A stretch of DNA of 14,171 nucleotides, taken from NCBI GenBank assembly GCA_029548585.1, contig JAKPNC010000014.1:1-14171 (forward strand), read 5' to 3'. A model generated the notes under the pieces. It was not told the DNA's origin. It made no database searches and worked only from the letters and a program-made list of their open reading frames with translations. Every line of letters starts with the position of its first letter. Position 1 is the first letter of the stretch. The translations under genes were made by a program, and so were the position numbers. Source of the stretch: a bacterium. Its GTDB lineage: Bacteria; Ratteibacteria; UBA8468; B48-G9; JAFGKM01. Below are positions 1 through 7,278 of the stretch, in pieces.

Positions 1-503
1 CCGTGAGGCAGGCCTGCCTGTCGGGAGTCCACCTGCTGACGGTTCATGCCAACAGCGAGGTCATGAAGGGGGCCGCAGAGGCAAGGGGCGGGGGTCCGGC
101 CAGGATCCTTGCCGTTACCCTTCTTACAAACCTCGGCGGCGGGGATGACGTCCAGGCGGGTTCATCCCGGGGCGCCAGGGAGATTGTCCTTGAAAAAGCC
201 AGGCTGGCGGCTGAAGCAGGGTGCGACGGGGTAATCTCGTCGGGCATGGAGGCAGCAGCCATAAGGAAACAGGAGGGAAAAGATTTCCTTATAGTCACCC
301 CCGGGATACGTCCCGGATCGGCTTCTTCCGACGGGCACCTGAGGCTTTCAACGCCTTTCGATTCTATCCGTTCGGGAGCAGATTACCTTGTAGTGGGAAG
401 GCCCGTGAGGAACGCCTCCGATCCTGCCGCTGCCGCGTTGGCAATTATCCGTGAGATAGGCAATGCCCTTGACGCTCCTACATCAGGGAATCAAACATCC
501 TGA
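1..503 (+). CDS. pyrF: orotidine 5'-phosphate decarboxylase, C-terminal part (partial at window start)
   Basis: PyrF decarboxylates OMP to UMP, the last step of de novo pyrimidine synthesis, in the cytosol. The reading frame is already open at base 1, and the GTG at base 3 is not the real start because the N-terminal third (including the catalytic Lys/Asp region) lies upstream. Counting residues from base 3, the visible family motifs are TVHA (13-16), the strand ILAVTLLTN (35-43), GVISSGMEA (76-84), the phosphate-binding VTPGIRP (98-104) and GADYLVVGRPV (125-135). These are in the order expected of the TIM-barrel C-terminal half. The stop is the TGA at 501-503. The 3' end overlaps the convergent GspF-family gene by 26 bp, so both genes code there. 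No terminator is visible. Confidence 0.95.
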   Translation, partial: VRQACLSGVHLLTVHANSEVMKGAAEARGGGPARILAVTLLTNLGGGDDVQAGSSRGAREIVLEKARLAAEAGCDGVISSGMEAAAIRKQEGKDFLIVTPGIRPGSASSDGHLRLSTPFDSIRSGADYLVVGRPVRNASDPAAAALAIIREIGNALDAPTSGNQTS

Positions 504-1470
504 AATATCCCGAATAGAACCTGATGACCGTGTATGCTATGTAAAGCGCCGCAAGCAGGTAAACCGCAACGGGCAGGAGGCGGGCTAACTGTTCCGCCGC
601 CGCGTCGGCTTCCTCCTTGAGGTACGATGCAACCCTGTTCAGGCATTCGTCCATGGTTCCGCTCGCTTCCCCTGTCTTTAGCATATCGTATGGAGCTCCT
701 GTCAGCCATTCACTGCCTGAAAACGTTTCCGAGAGGGAATGCCCTTTTTTGAGAAGCGAAACGGCGCGGGAAATATCCTTTTTTATCGAAATGTTACCCG
801 TGGTTTCTCCCGCGAGCTCCACGGCCCTGACCACCCCGACTCCCGCGGAGTAGAGGGTTGAAAAGGATTTCAAAAAGCGTATTGTTTCCACCTTCTTAAC
901 GAGCCTGCCAAGCCATGGAATGCCAAGGAGCAGAAAATCCCTTTTTTCAGAGAGGCGGGGTGAAGAGTTGAGCCTTTTTGAAATGAAAACCAACCCGAAG
1001 ATGCAAAGGTAGAGTGCCGAGAAGAACGGAATTATCCTTGCGAGGAAGGGAAGCAGCCCCCTGAGCACGAGGACCGGTATTGCCGGTATGATAACCGCAA
1101 GGTGGATAAGTATTGCAGGGTAGACGATCCCGCCGCCAACCTTTTTTTTAAAGCTTGTCGAGAACTCGAAGTATTCCGCGAGCCTGGCAAGGCTTTCCGG
1201 AAGGTTTCCTGAGGCTTCGCCTGCTTCCACTACCCCCTTTTCAAGGGGAGTGAAGAGGCTGTCGCTGGCCGCAGACATGGCTCCGGCAAGGCTTTGCCCG
1301 GAACCGATTCCTGCGCGCAACAGAGAAATGGCTTCCCCGGGAGTTCCCATCGTTCCTTCCTCAACGTGCAGAAGGGCTGAGGAGAGGGGGAAACCCGCAG
1401 AAAGCAGGGTCGAAAGCTGCCGGTAAAAGACCTTTTTATCAAAAGACCGTGTTGATCTTCCTGTTGACAT
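478..1470 (-). CDS. GspF/PilC-family (type II secretion F domain) inner-membrane protein
   Basis: This is the polytopic platform protein of type II secretion or type IV pilus machines; the family couples the assembly ATPase to pseudopilin insertion. Two repeated T2SSF domains are visible in 330 aa. The first is about residues 14-135, with the hallmarks FYRQLSTLLSAGFPLSSAL and VEAGEASGNLPESLARLAEY. The second is about 196-318, with FLKSFSTLYSAGVGVVRAVE and LKTGEASGTMDECLNRVASY. Predicted membrane segments are about 113-136, 147-165 and 298-319. The protein is shorter than typical GspF/PilC (about 400 aa) because the N-terminal cytoplasmic extension is missing. It lies 24 bp downstream of the deaminase-deacetylase gene on the same strand and is probably cotranscribed. 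A GGAGG sequence lies about 14 nt before the ATG, a long spacing, and no alternative in-frame start is seen. No ATPase or secretin is nearby. Confidence 0.9.
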   Translation of the reverse strand: MSTGRSTRSFDKKVFYRQLSTLLSAGFPLSSALLHVEEGTMGTPGEAISLLRAGIGSGQSLAGAMSAASDSLFTPLEKGVVEAGEASGNLPESLARLAEYFEFSTSFKKKVGGGIVYPAILIHLAVIIPAIPVLVLRGLLPFLARIIPFFSALYLCIFGLVFISKRLNSSPRLSEKRDFLLLGIPWLGRLVKKVETIRFLKSFSTLYSAGVGVVRAVELAGETTGNISIKKDISRAVSLLKKGHSLSETFSGSEWLTGAPYDMLKTGEASGTMDECLNRVASYLKEEADAAAEQLARLLPVAVYLLAALYIAYTVIRFYSGYFRMFDSLM

Positions 1471-1494
1471 TTCGGATGCCTTTTCCTCCGGGGA

Positions 1495-3840
1495 CTACTC
1501 CATGAGCTGTCTAAGCACGTGGGCTTCCTGAAGGAACTCTTCCACGTCCATCTCCCTGATAAGGTTGACTCTCCTGCTTGCCCGTATCCTTGCGAACCGG
1601 CTGCCGCCGAAGAAGTCCCTTCCAAGGACTTTTTTTATGGCGGAACCCTGTTCGATCATTATCTTGCATGCAAGTTCGGAGAATGGCCCGTCATATTCAG
1701 GGCTTGGAAAGGAGGCGCTTTTCTGGGAGGCGAAGCATATCTCGAAAGCTCTTTTCATTATCGCCAGGGAGTTCATGGAAACCGGAACGTATATGTTGGC
1801 TTCGGAAGGATGGAACCTTTGCCACACGTTCCTGTACCCCCAGATCTTCAGGCCCTTTCCTACTGTACGGGAGTAACTCTCTATGGCGCTGGCAACTATC
1901 TGGAGAACCTTGTAATGCGTATCCGGGCCGGTGCCTTCGGGGTCAAATGCCACGGTTACCACATCCGGCTTCAGCCTGTGGAGCAGCGAAAGGAAAGGAC
2001 GGACATCCCTCTTCCACTGCGGCCTGGATGAGAAGATGTCCCCTGTGTAAAATCCAAGCCTCAGGTGGTATATGTTATCGCAGCTGAAACCCAGGTGTGC
2101 CCACAAAAGTTCTTCTTCCCATTCCCTGAGCATCCCCTTGAGCATCTGGATTTCCCCTATATCCTTTTTGCCCGGGTAGGATCCCAGGAGCTGTCTTTTC
2201 AGGAAGTCGGCCTTTTTCATCACTTCTTTCTTCTGGATGGTTCCCGATATCTCGCATATGTTCCTGAACGTCCGGCGTGCTTCTCCTTCTCGCCTCATTT
2301 CCGGGCTGTTTGCCGCAACCCCGTCGAGGTACTGGTACACATCCCTGTTTTTTGCCACTATGTTGCCGGGATCGAAATAATCCTTCTCGTTAGCGAATAT
2401 CTTTGTGAAGCCGGGGGTACTTATGAAGGCTTCAAGGTTTGAAAGCATGGAGAGGGTGTAAGAATTGGTAATGGAGGAAAACCCGCTGCTCAGGGTGGCG
2501 AAATAATGGAAGTTGGTCGGCTGCCTCACGAGGTGGAGTATGTAAGGAAGGTAGCCGAGCATTATATCGTCGTGATGCGGGGCGGTGTGGAGGAAAGAGG
2601 TGTTTTTTATCTCCTGGACGCCCCGGGCTATCCTTTCAGAGTAATTCAGTGTTATCTCCCCGACCAGCTTTTCAAGGTTGAAACCGGCTTCTTTCTCCAG
2701 CAGAACCGAACCGTTTATGTCATGTTTGAGATCGGAAAGGGAGACCATCTCTATCGGCTTGTTCAGCCTGGCGGTAATGTCGGTCACTATGCTTTCCTTC
2801 TCCCTGCAGGGAATCTTGCTGTATGCCTTGAGCCTTGCCTGTTTCCTGCCTGTCAGCATGCAGGCCGCTCCCGATGTCACGTAGAACCTCGATCCCCCGA
2901 TTTTCTGCAGGCAGGTGGCAGGATATAGTATGGATGGATCGTCTTCCACGCTGTGCCTGATGACGTCAGCCTTGCCTTCGCCGGCGGCCATGATGATCGC
3001 TGTTGCCGACGGGTTGCGGGTTATCGTTGCCAGTCCCACGGTCAGAACCGCCTTGTTCCTCGACATCTCTATGCCGCCCATGTCTGTGGCCGAGGCCGCC
3101 GCGGTTTCATAGTTGATGTTCAGGATCCTTGTCGTGGAATTGTGGTCTGAGCCCCTTATGTTGAAGGCTATGTGTCCATCGGGCCCGATGCCCCCGAGAA
3201 AAAAGCCTATGCCTCCGAGTTCGGCTATCCTGTTTTCGTAATCCATGGCGAAGCTGTCCGCCTCGTAAATGGCCTTCTGCTGATGGCTTTCCGCTTCGTT
3301 TTTCGGGCTCCTGTGTCTCAGGGAGAGGTCCGCCTTGCATTCTGGAAAGATCTCCCCCAGGGTCATTCCTTCGGCGGTTCCCCTTGTCCACGTGTCCAGA
3401 AGAAGGCATTTCTTCCGGTCGAGCCCGAAGCCCTTTATATAGAATTTGCGGATGTAATGGCTGAAGCTGTTTTCCCTGGCCGGGTCAATGGGGTAAAACT
3501 CGTCTATCTGGACGAACCAGAAGGATTTCATGTCAGGCCTGGCTGTAGAAAGTCCCCACCTGTCAAGCTCCGCGGCTACCTTGCGGTTTTTCCATCCCGA
3601 GAGAAAGTGGCTTGTCCATTCTATGAAATACTGCGGGGTCTTCCCGGTGGGCAGGGATATGACTCCTCCGGGGTTCTTCTGGAGCCATTCTATGAACCTG
3701 AGCGCGGCAACCTTGCCCATTGCCGTAAAGTTCGGCACCTCAAGGGTTTTTACCTTTTCGTAAGGAAGGTAGAGCATCTTCCTGCCGTACTTCCTGACTC
3801 CTTCTTTTTCGACCTCGGAAGAAAGGTTGTAATTTCTCAT
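1495..3840 (-). CDS. Fusion: glucosamine-6-phosphate deaminase-like (NagB) domain plus PIG-L/LmbE-like deacetylase domain
   Basis: A 781-aa two-domain enzyme. Residues about 25-345 are NagB/SIS-like: sugar-phosphate loop LPTGKTP (63-69), IDEF (112-115, matching catalytic Asp72 of E. coli NagB), GGIGPDGHIAFN (216-227, D221 and H223 matching Asp141 and His143) and PATCLQ (307-312). The residue aligned with E. coli Glu148 is Ile228, so classical deamination cannot be assumed. Residues about 415-700 are PIG-L-like: the motif PHHDD (421-425) provides the zinc and general-base residues H422, D424 and D425, and DTHYK (640-644) provides the third zinc ligand H642. A helical insert lies at about 480-600. 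Similar NagB-PIG-L fusions are known, notably in Bacteroidetes. Such a protein could deacetylate an N-acetyl amino sugar phosphate and then process it (inference). The TATAAT is 8 nt upstream of the ATG with no Shine-Dalgarno. Met22 (3775-3777) is an alternative start. The GspF-family gene follows. Confidence 0.88.
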   Translation of the reverse strand: MRNYNLSSEVEKEGVRKYGRKMLYLPYEKVKTLEVPNFTAMGKVAALRFIEWLQKNPGGVISLPTGKTPQYFIEWTSHFLSGWKNRKVAAELDRWGLSTARPDMKSFWFVQIDEFYPIDPARENSFSHYIRKFYIKGFGLDRKKCLLLDTWTRGTAEGMTLGEIFPECKADLSLRHRSPKNEAESHQQKAIYEADSFAMDYENRIAELGGIGFFLGGIGPDGHIAFNIRGSDHNSTTRILNINYETAAASATDMGGIEMSRNKAVLTVGLATITRNPSATAIIMAAGEGKADVIRHSVEDDPSILYPATCLQKIGGSRFYVTSGAACMLTGRKQARLKAYSKIPCREKESIVTDITARLNKPIEMVSLSDLKHDINGSVLLEKEAGFNLEKLVGEITLNYSERIARGVQEIKNTSFLHTAPHHDDIMLGYLPYILHLVRQPTNFHYFATLSSGFSSITNSYTLSMLSNLEAFISTPGFTKIFANEKDYFDPGNIVAKNRDVYQYLDGVAANSPEMRREGEARRTFRNICEISGTIQKKEVMKKADFLKRQLLGSYPGKKDIGEIQMLKGMLREWEEELLWAHLGFSCDNIYHLRLGFYTGDIFSSRPQWKRDVRPFLSLLHRLKPDVVTVAFDPEGTGPDTHYKVLQIVASAIESYSRTVGKGLKIWGYRNVWQRFHPSEANIYVPVSMNSLAIMKRAFEICFASQKSASFPSPEYDGPFSELACKIMIEQGSAIKKVLGRDFFGGSRFARIRASRRVNLIREMDVEEFLQEAHVLRQLME

Positions 3841-3848
3841 AGCAAGAC

Positions 3849-3877
3849 ATTATAACATAACAAGGAAGACATGTGAA
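3849..3877 (-). promoter_or_regulatory. Promoter of the deaminase-deacetylase gene (apparently leaderless)
   Basis: Read on the minus strand, a -35 TTCACA (3872-3877; 5 of 6 to consensus) lies 17 bp from a -10 TATAAT (3849-3854). The -10 is preceded by TGT, giving an extended -10 TGTTATAAT. The expected transcription start is about 3842, two bases before the ATG at 3840, so the mRNA would have essentially no leader. The -35 is only 11 bp from the -35 of the divergent promoter at 3889-3917. Confidence 0.75.
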
Positions 3878-3888
3878 AAGGCCCCGAT

Positions 3889-3917
3889 TTGACTCCATAC
3901 TTCATAAGTTATATATT
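3889..3917 (+). promoter_or_regulatory. Promoter of the DUF4380-like gene
   Basis: TTGACT (3889-3894) and TATATT (3912-3917) are separated by 17 bp. The expected start near 3924 gives a leader of about 16 nt, carrying AAGGAGG just before the ATG at 3940. Unlike most other promoters here it has no TG extension of the -10. It is back to back with the minus-strand promoter at 3849-3877, so a single regulator bound between them could control both genes (inference). Confidence 0.65.
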
Positions 3918-3939
3918 ATCGCATGAAAAAGGAGGCGGA

Positions 3940-4818
3940 ATGGACAGAGAGAAGAATATCCCCGAAATGAAGGAATTCGAGATTGGAAAATATGTTGTGG
4001 GAGTGGCAACCGGCATAGGGCCCAGGATCCTCAAGCTTGCTCGCAGGGAGACCCCCGGAGAGAATCTTTTCGGCATCCTGCCGGGCTTCGGCATGCAAAC
4101 CGCAGACGGATTCTGGCGCATATACGGCGGACACAGGCTCTGGACCGCCCCTGAGGCCAGCCCGCGCTCTTACTCTCCCGACAGTTCTCCGGTCAGGATA
4201 GAGGCGGAGAAAGGCGCGATAAGTATTTATGGAAATACAGAAATACAGAATTCTGTAGAGAAAGAAATTGTGATCCGGGATAGATGCGGAAATGGCTTGG
4301 ATGTTCTTCACGTGGTAAGGAATACAGGCAGGTGGACGATAGAGCTTGCCTGCTGGGCTCTGACCGTGATGAGGCCTGGAGGTTTTGCAATTCTTCCCGT
4401 AAGGAGGGCAATGGAAGGGCTCCTTCCCGACAGGAAAGTCATTCTTTGGCCTTACACTGATCTTTCCGACAAAAGGATCGTCTGGGAGAAGGATTACATC
4501 TTCCTCATCCAGGACGGCAAGGCCGCGGGCCCCTGCAAGATAGGCGTTTCGGCAAATCCTTCCTGGACGGCGTATTGGTCGGAAGGGATACTTTTCGTCA
4601 AGGGTTTTGAAGCTTCAGAGGGTCCGTACCCGGACCACGGAAGCAGTGTCGAGGCTTACACCAACTCTGAGATGCTCGAGCTTGAGACCCTCGGGCCCCT
4701 CACGAGGCTTGAACCCGGGGAAAAAGCCGTCCACAGGGAAACGTGGAGCATCCTGAAAGCTCCCGGCCTCTCTCCATCAGGAGAGGCAACCAGGTTCCTG
4801 GTGAATATGCCCCTGTGA
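3940..4818 (+). CDS. DUF4380-like protein with galactose-mutarotase-type fold
   Basis: A soluble 292-aa protein without signal peptide or membrane segment. It resembles the DUF4380 family, beta-sandwich proteins related to aldose epimerases; its biochemical role is not established. Motifs typical of the family are YGGHRLWTAPE (62-72), SYSPD (77-81), a tryptophan-rich stretch ending in MRPGG (about 132-148), LWPYTDLSD (169-177), LELETLGPL (246-254) and PGE followed by HRETW (259-269). The conserved acidic and histidine residues are in the positions where sugar-binding epimerases keep theirs. The ATG at 3940 is chosen because AAGGAGG precedes it by a few bases; the longer TTG frame opening at 3889 lies in the -35 box. 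It is divergent from the deaminase-deacetylase gene, which suggests a shared sugar substrate (inference). It ends 3 bp from the convergent xerC. Confidence 0.75.
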   Translation: MDREKNIPEMKEFEIGKYVVGVATGIGPRILKLARRETPGENLFGILPGFGMQTADGFWRIYGGHRLWTAPEASPRSYSPDSSPVRIEAEKGAISIYGNTEIQNSVEKEIVIRDRCGNGLDVLHVVRNTGRWTIELACWALTVMRPGGFAILPVRRAMEGLLPDRKVILWPYTDLSDKRIVWEKDYIFLIQDGKAAGPCKIGVSANPSWTAYWSEGILFVKGFEASEGPYPDHGSSVEAYTNSEMLELETLGPLTRLEPGEKAVHRETWSILKAPGLSPSGEATRFLVNMPL

Positions 4819-4821
4819 GAA

Positions 4822-5697
4822 TCATCGTGCCCGCGGGTGGGCTTTGCTGCAGAATTCCTTGAGCCTGTCCACAGTAAGGTGTGTGTAAACCTGGGTCGTA
4901 GTTATCTGCTCGTGGCCCAGGAGTTCCTGTACCGTTCGCAGGTCTGCGCCCCGCTCAAGAAGGTGGGTGGCAAAGGTGTGCCTGAATGTGTGAGGGGTTA
5001 TGCTCCGGCCCAGCCCTGCCGCCAGGGCATACTTTTCTACCATCCTTTCCACGCTCCTGGCCGTCAGGGGCTTCCTGTGCTTGTTGAGAAAAAGGATTTC
5101 TTCCCTGGCGTACGGCCTCTTCTCCATGTATTCCATGAGGCAGGCCAGCGCCGGCCGGCCTATGGGGACGATCCTTTCCTTCCTTCCCTTGCCCGTCACC
5201 CTTATCATCTCCTCTATAATATTTATGTCTTTCCTCTCCAGGGAAGTGAGTTCTCCCACCCTTATGCCCGTCGAATAGAGCATTTCGAGTATAGCCCTGT
5301 CCCGCAAGGCCTGCCATTTTTTGCCCGAGGGACCGCTTAGTATCCGGGTCACCTCTTCGAGGGAGAGGAACCTGGGAAGCTTTTCGCCCTTCTTGGGAGT
5401 TGAGAGGATAAGGGCAGGGTTAGATCCGGTAATTTTCCTGACTGACAGGAACTTGAAGAAGGCCTTGATACTTGCGACCTTCCGGGCCACCGAGCTGTCC
5501 GCAAGCCCTTTTTCCCTGAGAACCGAAAGGAATTCGACCAGGATCCTGTAGTCCACCCTGTCCAGGGAGACCGTGCCTTTTGCTTTCAGGTGAGAAATGA
5601 AGAAAAAGAGGTCCCTGCGGTAAGCGTCCACGGTGTTGGGGGAATAGTTTCTCTGGTGCTCGAGGTAATCGAGGAAGAGCCTGAGGCTTTCTTTCAT
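4822..5697 (-). CDS. xerC: Tyrosine site-specific recombinase, XerC type
   Basis: Xer recombinases resolve chromosome dimers at dif during division. The 291-aa length is normal. Residues about 1-95 form the SAM-like core-binding domain (N-terminal FLDYLEHQRNYSPNTVDAY) and about 105-285 the catalytic domain. All six catalytic residues are present: R146 (TGIRVGEL), K170 (TGKGRKER), H236 and R239 (PHTFRH), H262 (LLGHEQ) and the nucleophile Y271 (QVYTHL). The sequence around LFLNKHRKPLTARSV and the C-terminal AHPRAR resemble XerC more than XerD; the distinction rests on eye comparison only. The start is 9 bp after the hisB stop with no clear Shine-Dalgarno, which suggests translation coupled to hisB in one transcript. 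No integrase partner genes, attachment sites or phage genes surround it, so a housekeeping role is more likely than an element integrase. Confidence 0.92.
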   Translation of the reverse strand: MKESLRLFLDYLEHQRNYSPNTVDAYRRDLFFFISHLKAKGTVSLDRVDYRILVEFLSVLREKGLADSSVARKVASIKAFFKFLSVRKITGSNPALILSTPKKGEKLPRFLSLEEVTRILSGPSGKKWQALRDRAILEMLYSTGIRVGELTSLERKDINIIEEMIRVTGKGRKERIVPIGRPALACLMEYMEKRPYAREEILFLNKHRKPLTARSVERMVEKYALAAGLGRSITPHTFRHTFATHLLERGADLRTVQELLGHEQITTTQVYTHLTVDRLKEFCSKAHPRAR

Positions 5698-5706
5698 GTC
5701 ATTTCG

Positions 5707-6297
5707 TCAGTCTATGACGCCCTTTGTAGATGGCAGGACCGAGCCTTCTATCCTCAAGGCTTCCCTGAGCGCCAGCCCGAGGGATTTGAAGATGGCCTCG
5801 TTGACGTGGTGAAGGTTTTCCCCGTAAACCAGGTTCACGTGGAGGGTTATCCCCGAGTGTGTCGCCAGCGCCCTGAGAAATTCCTTGGCATCTTCCGTGT
5901 CGAAGCTTCCTTCCCTCCCCTTCATAAAAGTCACGTTGAAGACAAGGAAGGGCCGCCCGGATATGTCGAGAGACGTGTTTACGAGGGTTTCATCCATGGG
6001 CATGGAGGCAAAGCCGAACCTCCTGATGCCTTTCTTGTCCCCCATGGCCTTCTTCAGGGCCTGTCCCAGGCAGATCCCGGCATCTTCCACCAGGTGGTGA
6101 GAATCCACGTGGAGGTCGCCCCTGGCCTTCAGCGTGACGTCAATCCCGGAGAACCTGGAGAAAAGATCGAGCATGTGGTCGAGGAATCCATCACCCGTGG
6201 AGATGGAAGAGGTCCCCTTGCCTTCAAGACTCAGGCCAATCTCAATCTCGGTCTCCTTCGTTTTTCTCTCAATGTCCGCTTTTCTTTCCATATCCAT
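5707..6297 (-). CDS. hisB: imidazoleglycerol-phosphate dehydratase
   Basis: HisB dehydrates imidazole glycerol phosphate to imidazole acetol phosphate in histidine biosynthesis, as a cytosolic Mn-dependent 24-mer. The 196-aa protein is a monofunctional dehydratase without the phosphatase domain found in the E. coli fusion. Metal-binding motifs are complete: GFLDHML (37-43), DSHHLVED (65-72) and HHVNEAIFKS (163-172), and the arginine-rich N-terminal R-x-T-x-E-T pattern is present. No other his gene is in the window; the gene is followed 9 bp later by xerC. A -10-like TAAAAT directly abuts the ATG at 6297. Transcription would then begin at about 6291, the A of Met3, so the in vivo protein may be a leaderless 194-aa form starting at Met3. 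Confidence 0.97.
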   Translation of the reverse strand: MDMERKADIERKTKETEIEIGLSLEGKGTSSISTGDGFLDHMLDLFSRFSGIDVTLKARGDLHVDSHHLVEDAGICLGQALKKAMGDKKGIRRFGFASMPMDETLVNTSLDISGRPFLVFNVTFMKGREGSFDTEDAKEFLRALATHSGITLHVNLVYGENLHHVNEAIFKSLGLALREALRIEGSVLPSTKGVID

Positions 6298-6341
6298 ATT
6301 TTACCACAAGGCAGGGGGCGCCATCAAAATTGTGGTATAAT
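6298..6341. promoter_or_regulatory. Symmetric divergent promoter region of hisB and thiL
   Basis: Two 12-nt arms, 6298-6309 and 6330-6341, form an inverted repeat with 11 of 12 positions complementary and a 20-nt spacer. Each arm is itself an extended -10: TTGTGGTATAAT toward thiL (plus strand; -10 at 6336-6341) and TTGTGGTAAAAT toward hisB (minus strand; -10 at 6298-6303). The hisB side has a possible -35 TTGATG with 18-bp spacing (6322-6327 on the plus strand). The thiL side has no recognisable -35 and would depend on the extended -10. The start expected at about 6348 gives thiL a 16-nt leader with AAAGGA. The GTGGT/ACCAC arms could also bind a dimeric regulator. Confidence 0.6.
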
Positions 6342-6363
6342 TTTCTTGAAAAAAGGATATCCA

Positions 6364-7269
6364 ATGGAAGAAGAAAAGATAATAAGGTTCATCAGGAATA
6401 AGATTCACATAAAGAATGCGGGCGTCCTCATGGGACCGGGGGACGATACGGCGGTCATCTCTTACGATTCCAGGCACTACCTTCTTCTGACCGCCGACTC
6501 GATAGTTGAAAACGTGCATTTCACCAGGGATAAGGCGACCTTTTTTCAGGTTGGCAGGAAGGCGATGGCCGTCAATCTTAGCGATATAGCCGCCATGGGA
6601 GGCATACCCCTTTACGCCCTCGTGTCGGTGGGACTGCCGGAAGGTTCGTTGAAGCTTGTCTCCGGGCTGATGAGAGGCATGGAAAAGATGGCCGGTACCT
6701 ATGGGTTTGACATCGTGGGGGGGAACCTGAGCAGGGCCCCTTTCATCTTCATAGACGTGTCGATGGCCGGCAAGGTGGAGAAAAAATACCTTAAGCTGAG
6801 AAGCGGAGCGGGTGCGGGCGACGACATTTACGTGACCGGCGTCCTTGGCGGGACGATCCTCGGAAAGCATCTTGACCCAAAACCCAGGATAGAGGAAGGC
6901 AGGAAGATATTAAGGTCGGTGCCTGTGACGGCCATGATGGATATCTCCGACGGGCTTTCGTCAGACCTTGAAAGACTTGCGGTTGCCAGCGGCAGGGGGT
7001 TCAGGATTTTTCTCGACTCCATACCCGTTTCAGCCGCCGCAAGGAGGATGAGTTCCTGCAGGGAGGAAGCCGTTGGCCACGCCCTGAACGACGGGGAGGA
7101 TTACGAGCTCCTTTTCACAGTGCCGGGGAAGTTCAGGGACAGGGTTCCCGAAAGGGTGGGAAGGATGCCTGTTACCAGGATAGGAGAAATTACCCGGGAC
7201 AAGGTTTTTGAAGGGGTCTCCGGCAGCGGGACCTTCAGGATGAGACCTTCGGGATTTTCACATTTCTGA
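6364..7269 (+). CDS. thiL: thiamine-monophosphate kinase
   Basis: ThiL phosphorylates thiamine monophosphate to thiamine pyrophosphate, the final step of the cofactor pathway, in the cytosol. The 301 aa are close to the family norm. It belongs to the PurM/SelD-type ATP-binding fold; visible motifs are GPGDDTAV (24-31), TADSIVENVHF (43-53), KAMAVNLSDIAAMGG (66-80), VGGNLSR (118-124), MDISDGLSSDL (192-202) and NDGEDYELLF (242-251). The ATG at 6364 is chosen because AAAAAAGGA ends 7 nt upstream and the homologous sequence begins there; the frame stays open back to 5590 but that part is antisense to hisB and xerC. No other thi gene is present. It ends 9 bp before the convergent uvrA stop, with no clear terminator in between. 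Confidence 0.96.
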   Translation: MEEEKIIRFIRNKIHIKNAGVLMGPGDDTAVISYDSRHYLLLTADSIVENVHFTRDKATFFQVGRKAMAVNLSDIAAMGGIPLYALVSVGLPEGSLKLVSGLMRGMEKMAGTYGFDIVGGNLSRAPFIFIDVSMAGKVEKKYLKLRSGAGAGDDIYVTGVLGGTILGKHLDPKPRIEEGRKILRSVPVTAMMDISDGLSSDLERLAVASGRGFRIFLDSIPVSAAARRMSSCREEAVGHALNDGEDYELLFTVPGKFRDRVPERVGRMPVTRIGEITRDKVFEGVSGSGTFRMRPSGFSHF

Positions 7270-7278
7270 CGTGCCGGT

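Noticed and set aside
3172..3855. Plus-strand open frame (227 aa) opposite the NagB-like domain
   Set aside because: It is antisense to a clear enzyme domain, matches no family, and has no promoter or Shine-Dalgarno.
3889..3939. Longer N-terminus for the DUF4380-like gene starting at TTG 3889
   Set aside because: The TTG is part of the -35 box and a strong Shine-Dalgarno precedes the ATG at 3940; the extra 17 residues do not look like family sequence.
4822..5697. XerC-type recombinase as integrase of a mobile element
   Set aside because: No phage, plasmid or tRNA attachment site nearby, and sequence and size match the housekeeping Xer class; codon use is like its neighbours.
5590..6363. Upstream extension of the thiL reading frame
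   Set aside because: This stretch is antisense to hisB and xerC, and thiL homology begins at the ATG at 6364 with a good Shine-Dalgarno.
7270..7278. Bidirectional terminator between thiL and uvrA
   Set aside because: The gap is only 9 bp and no hairpin with a T-tract is visible in or near it.
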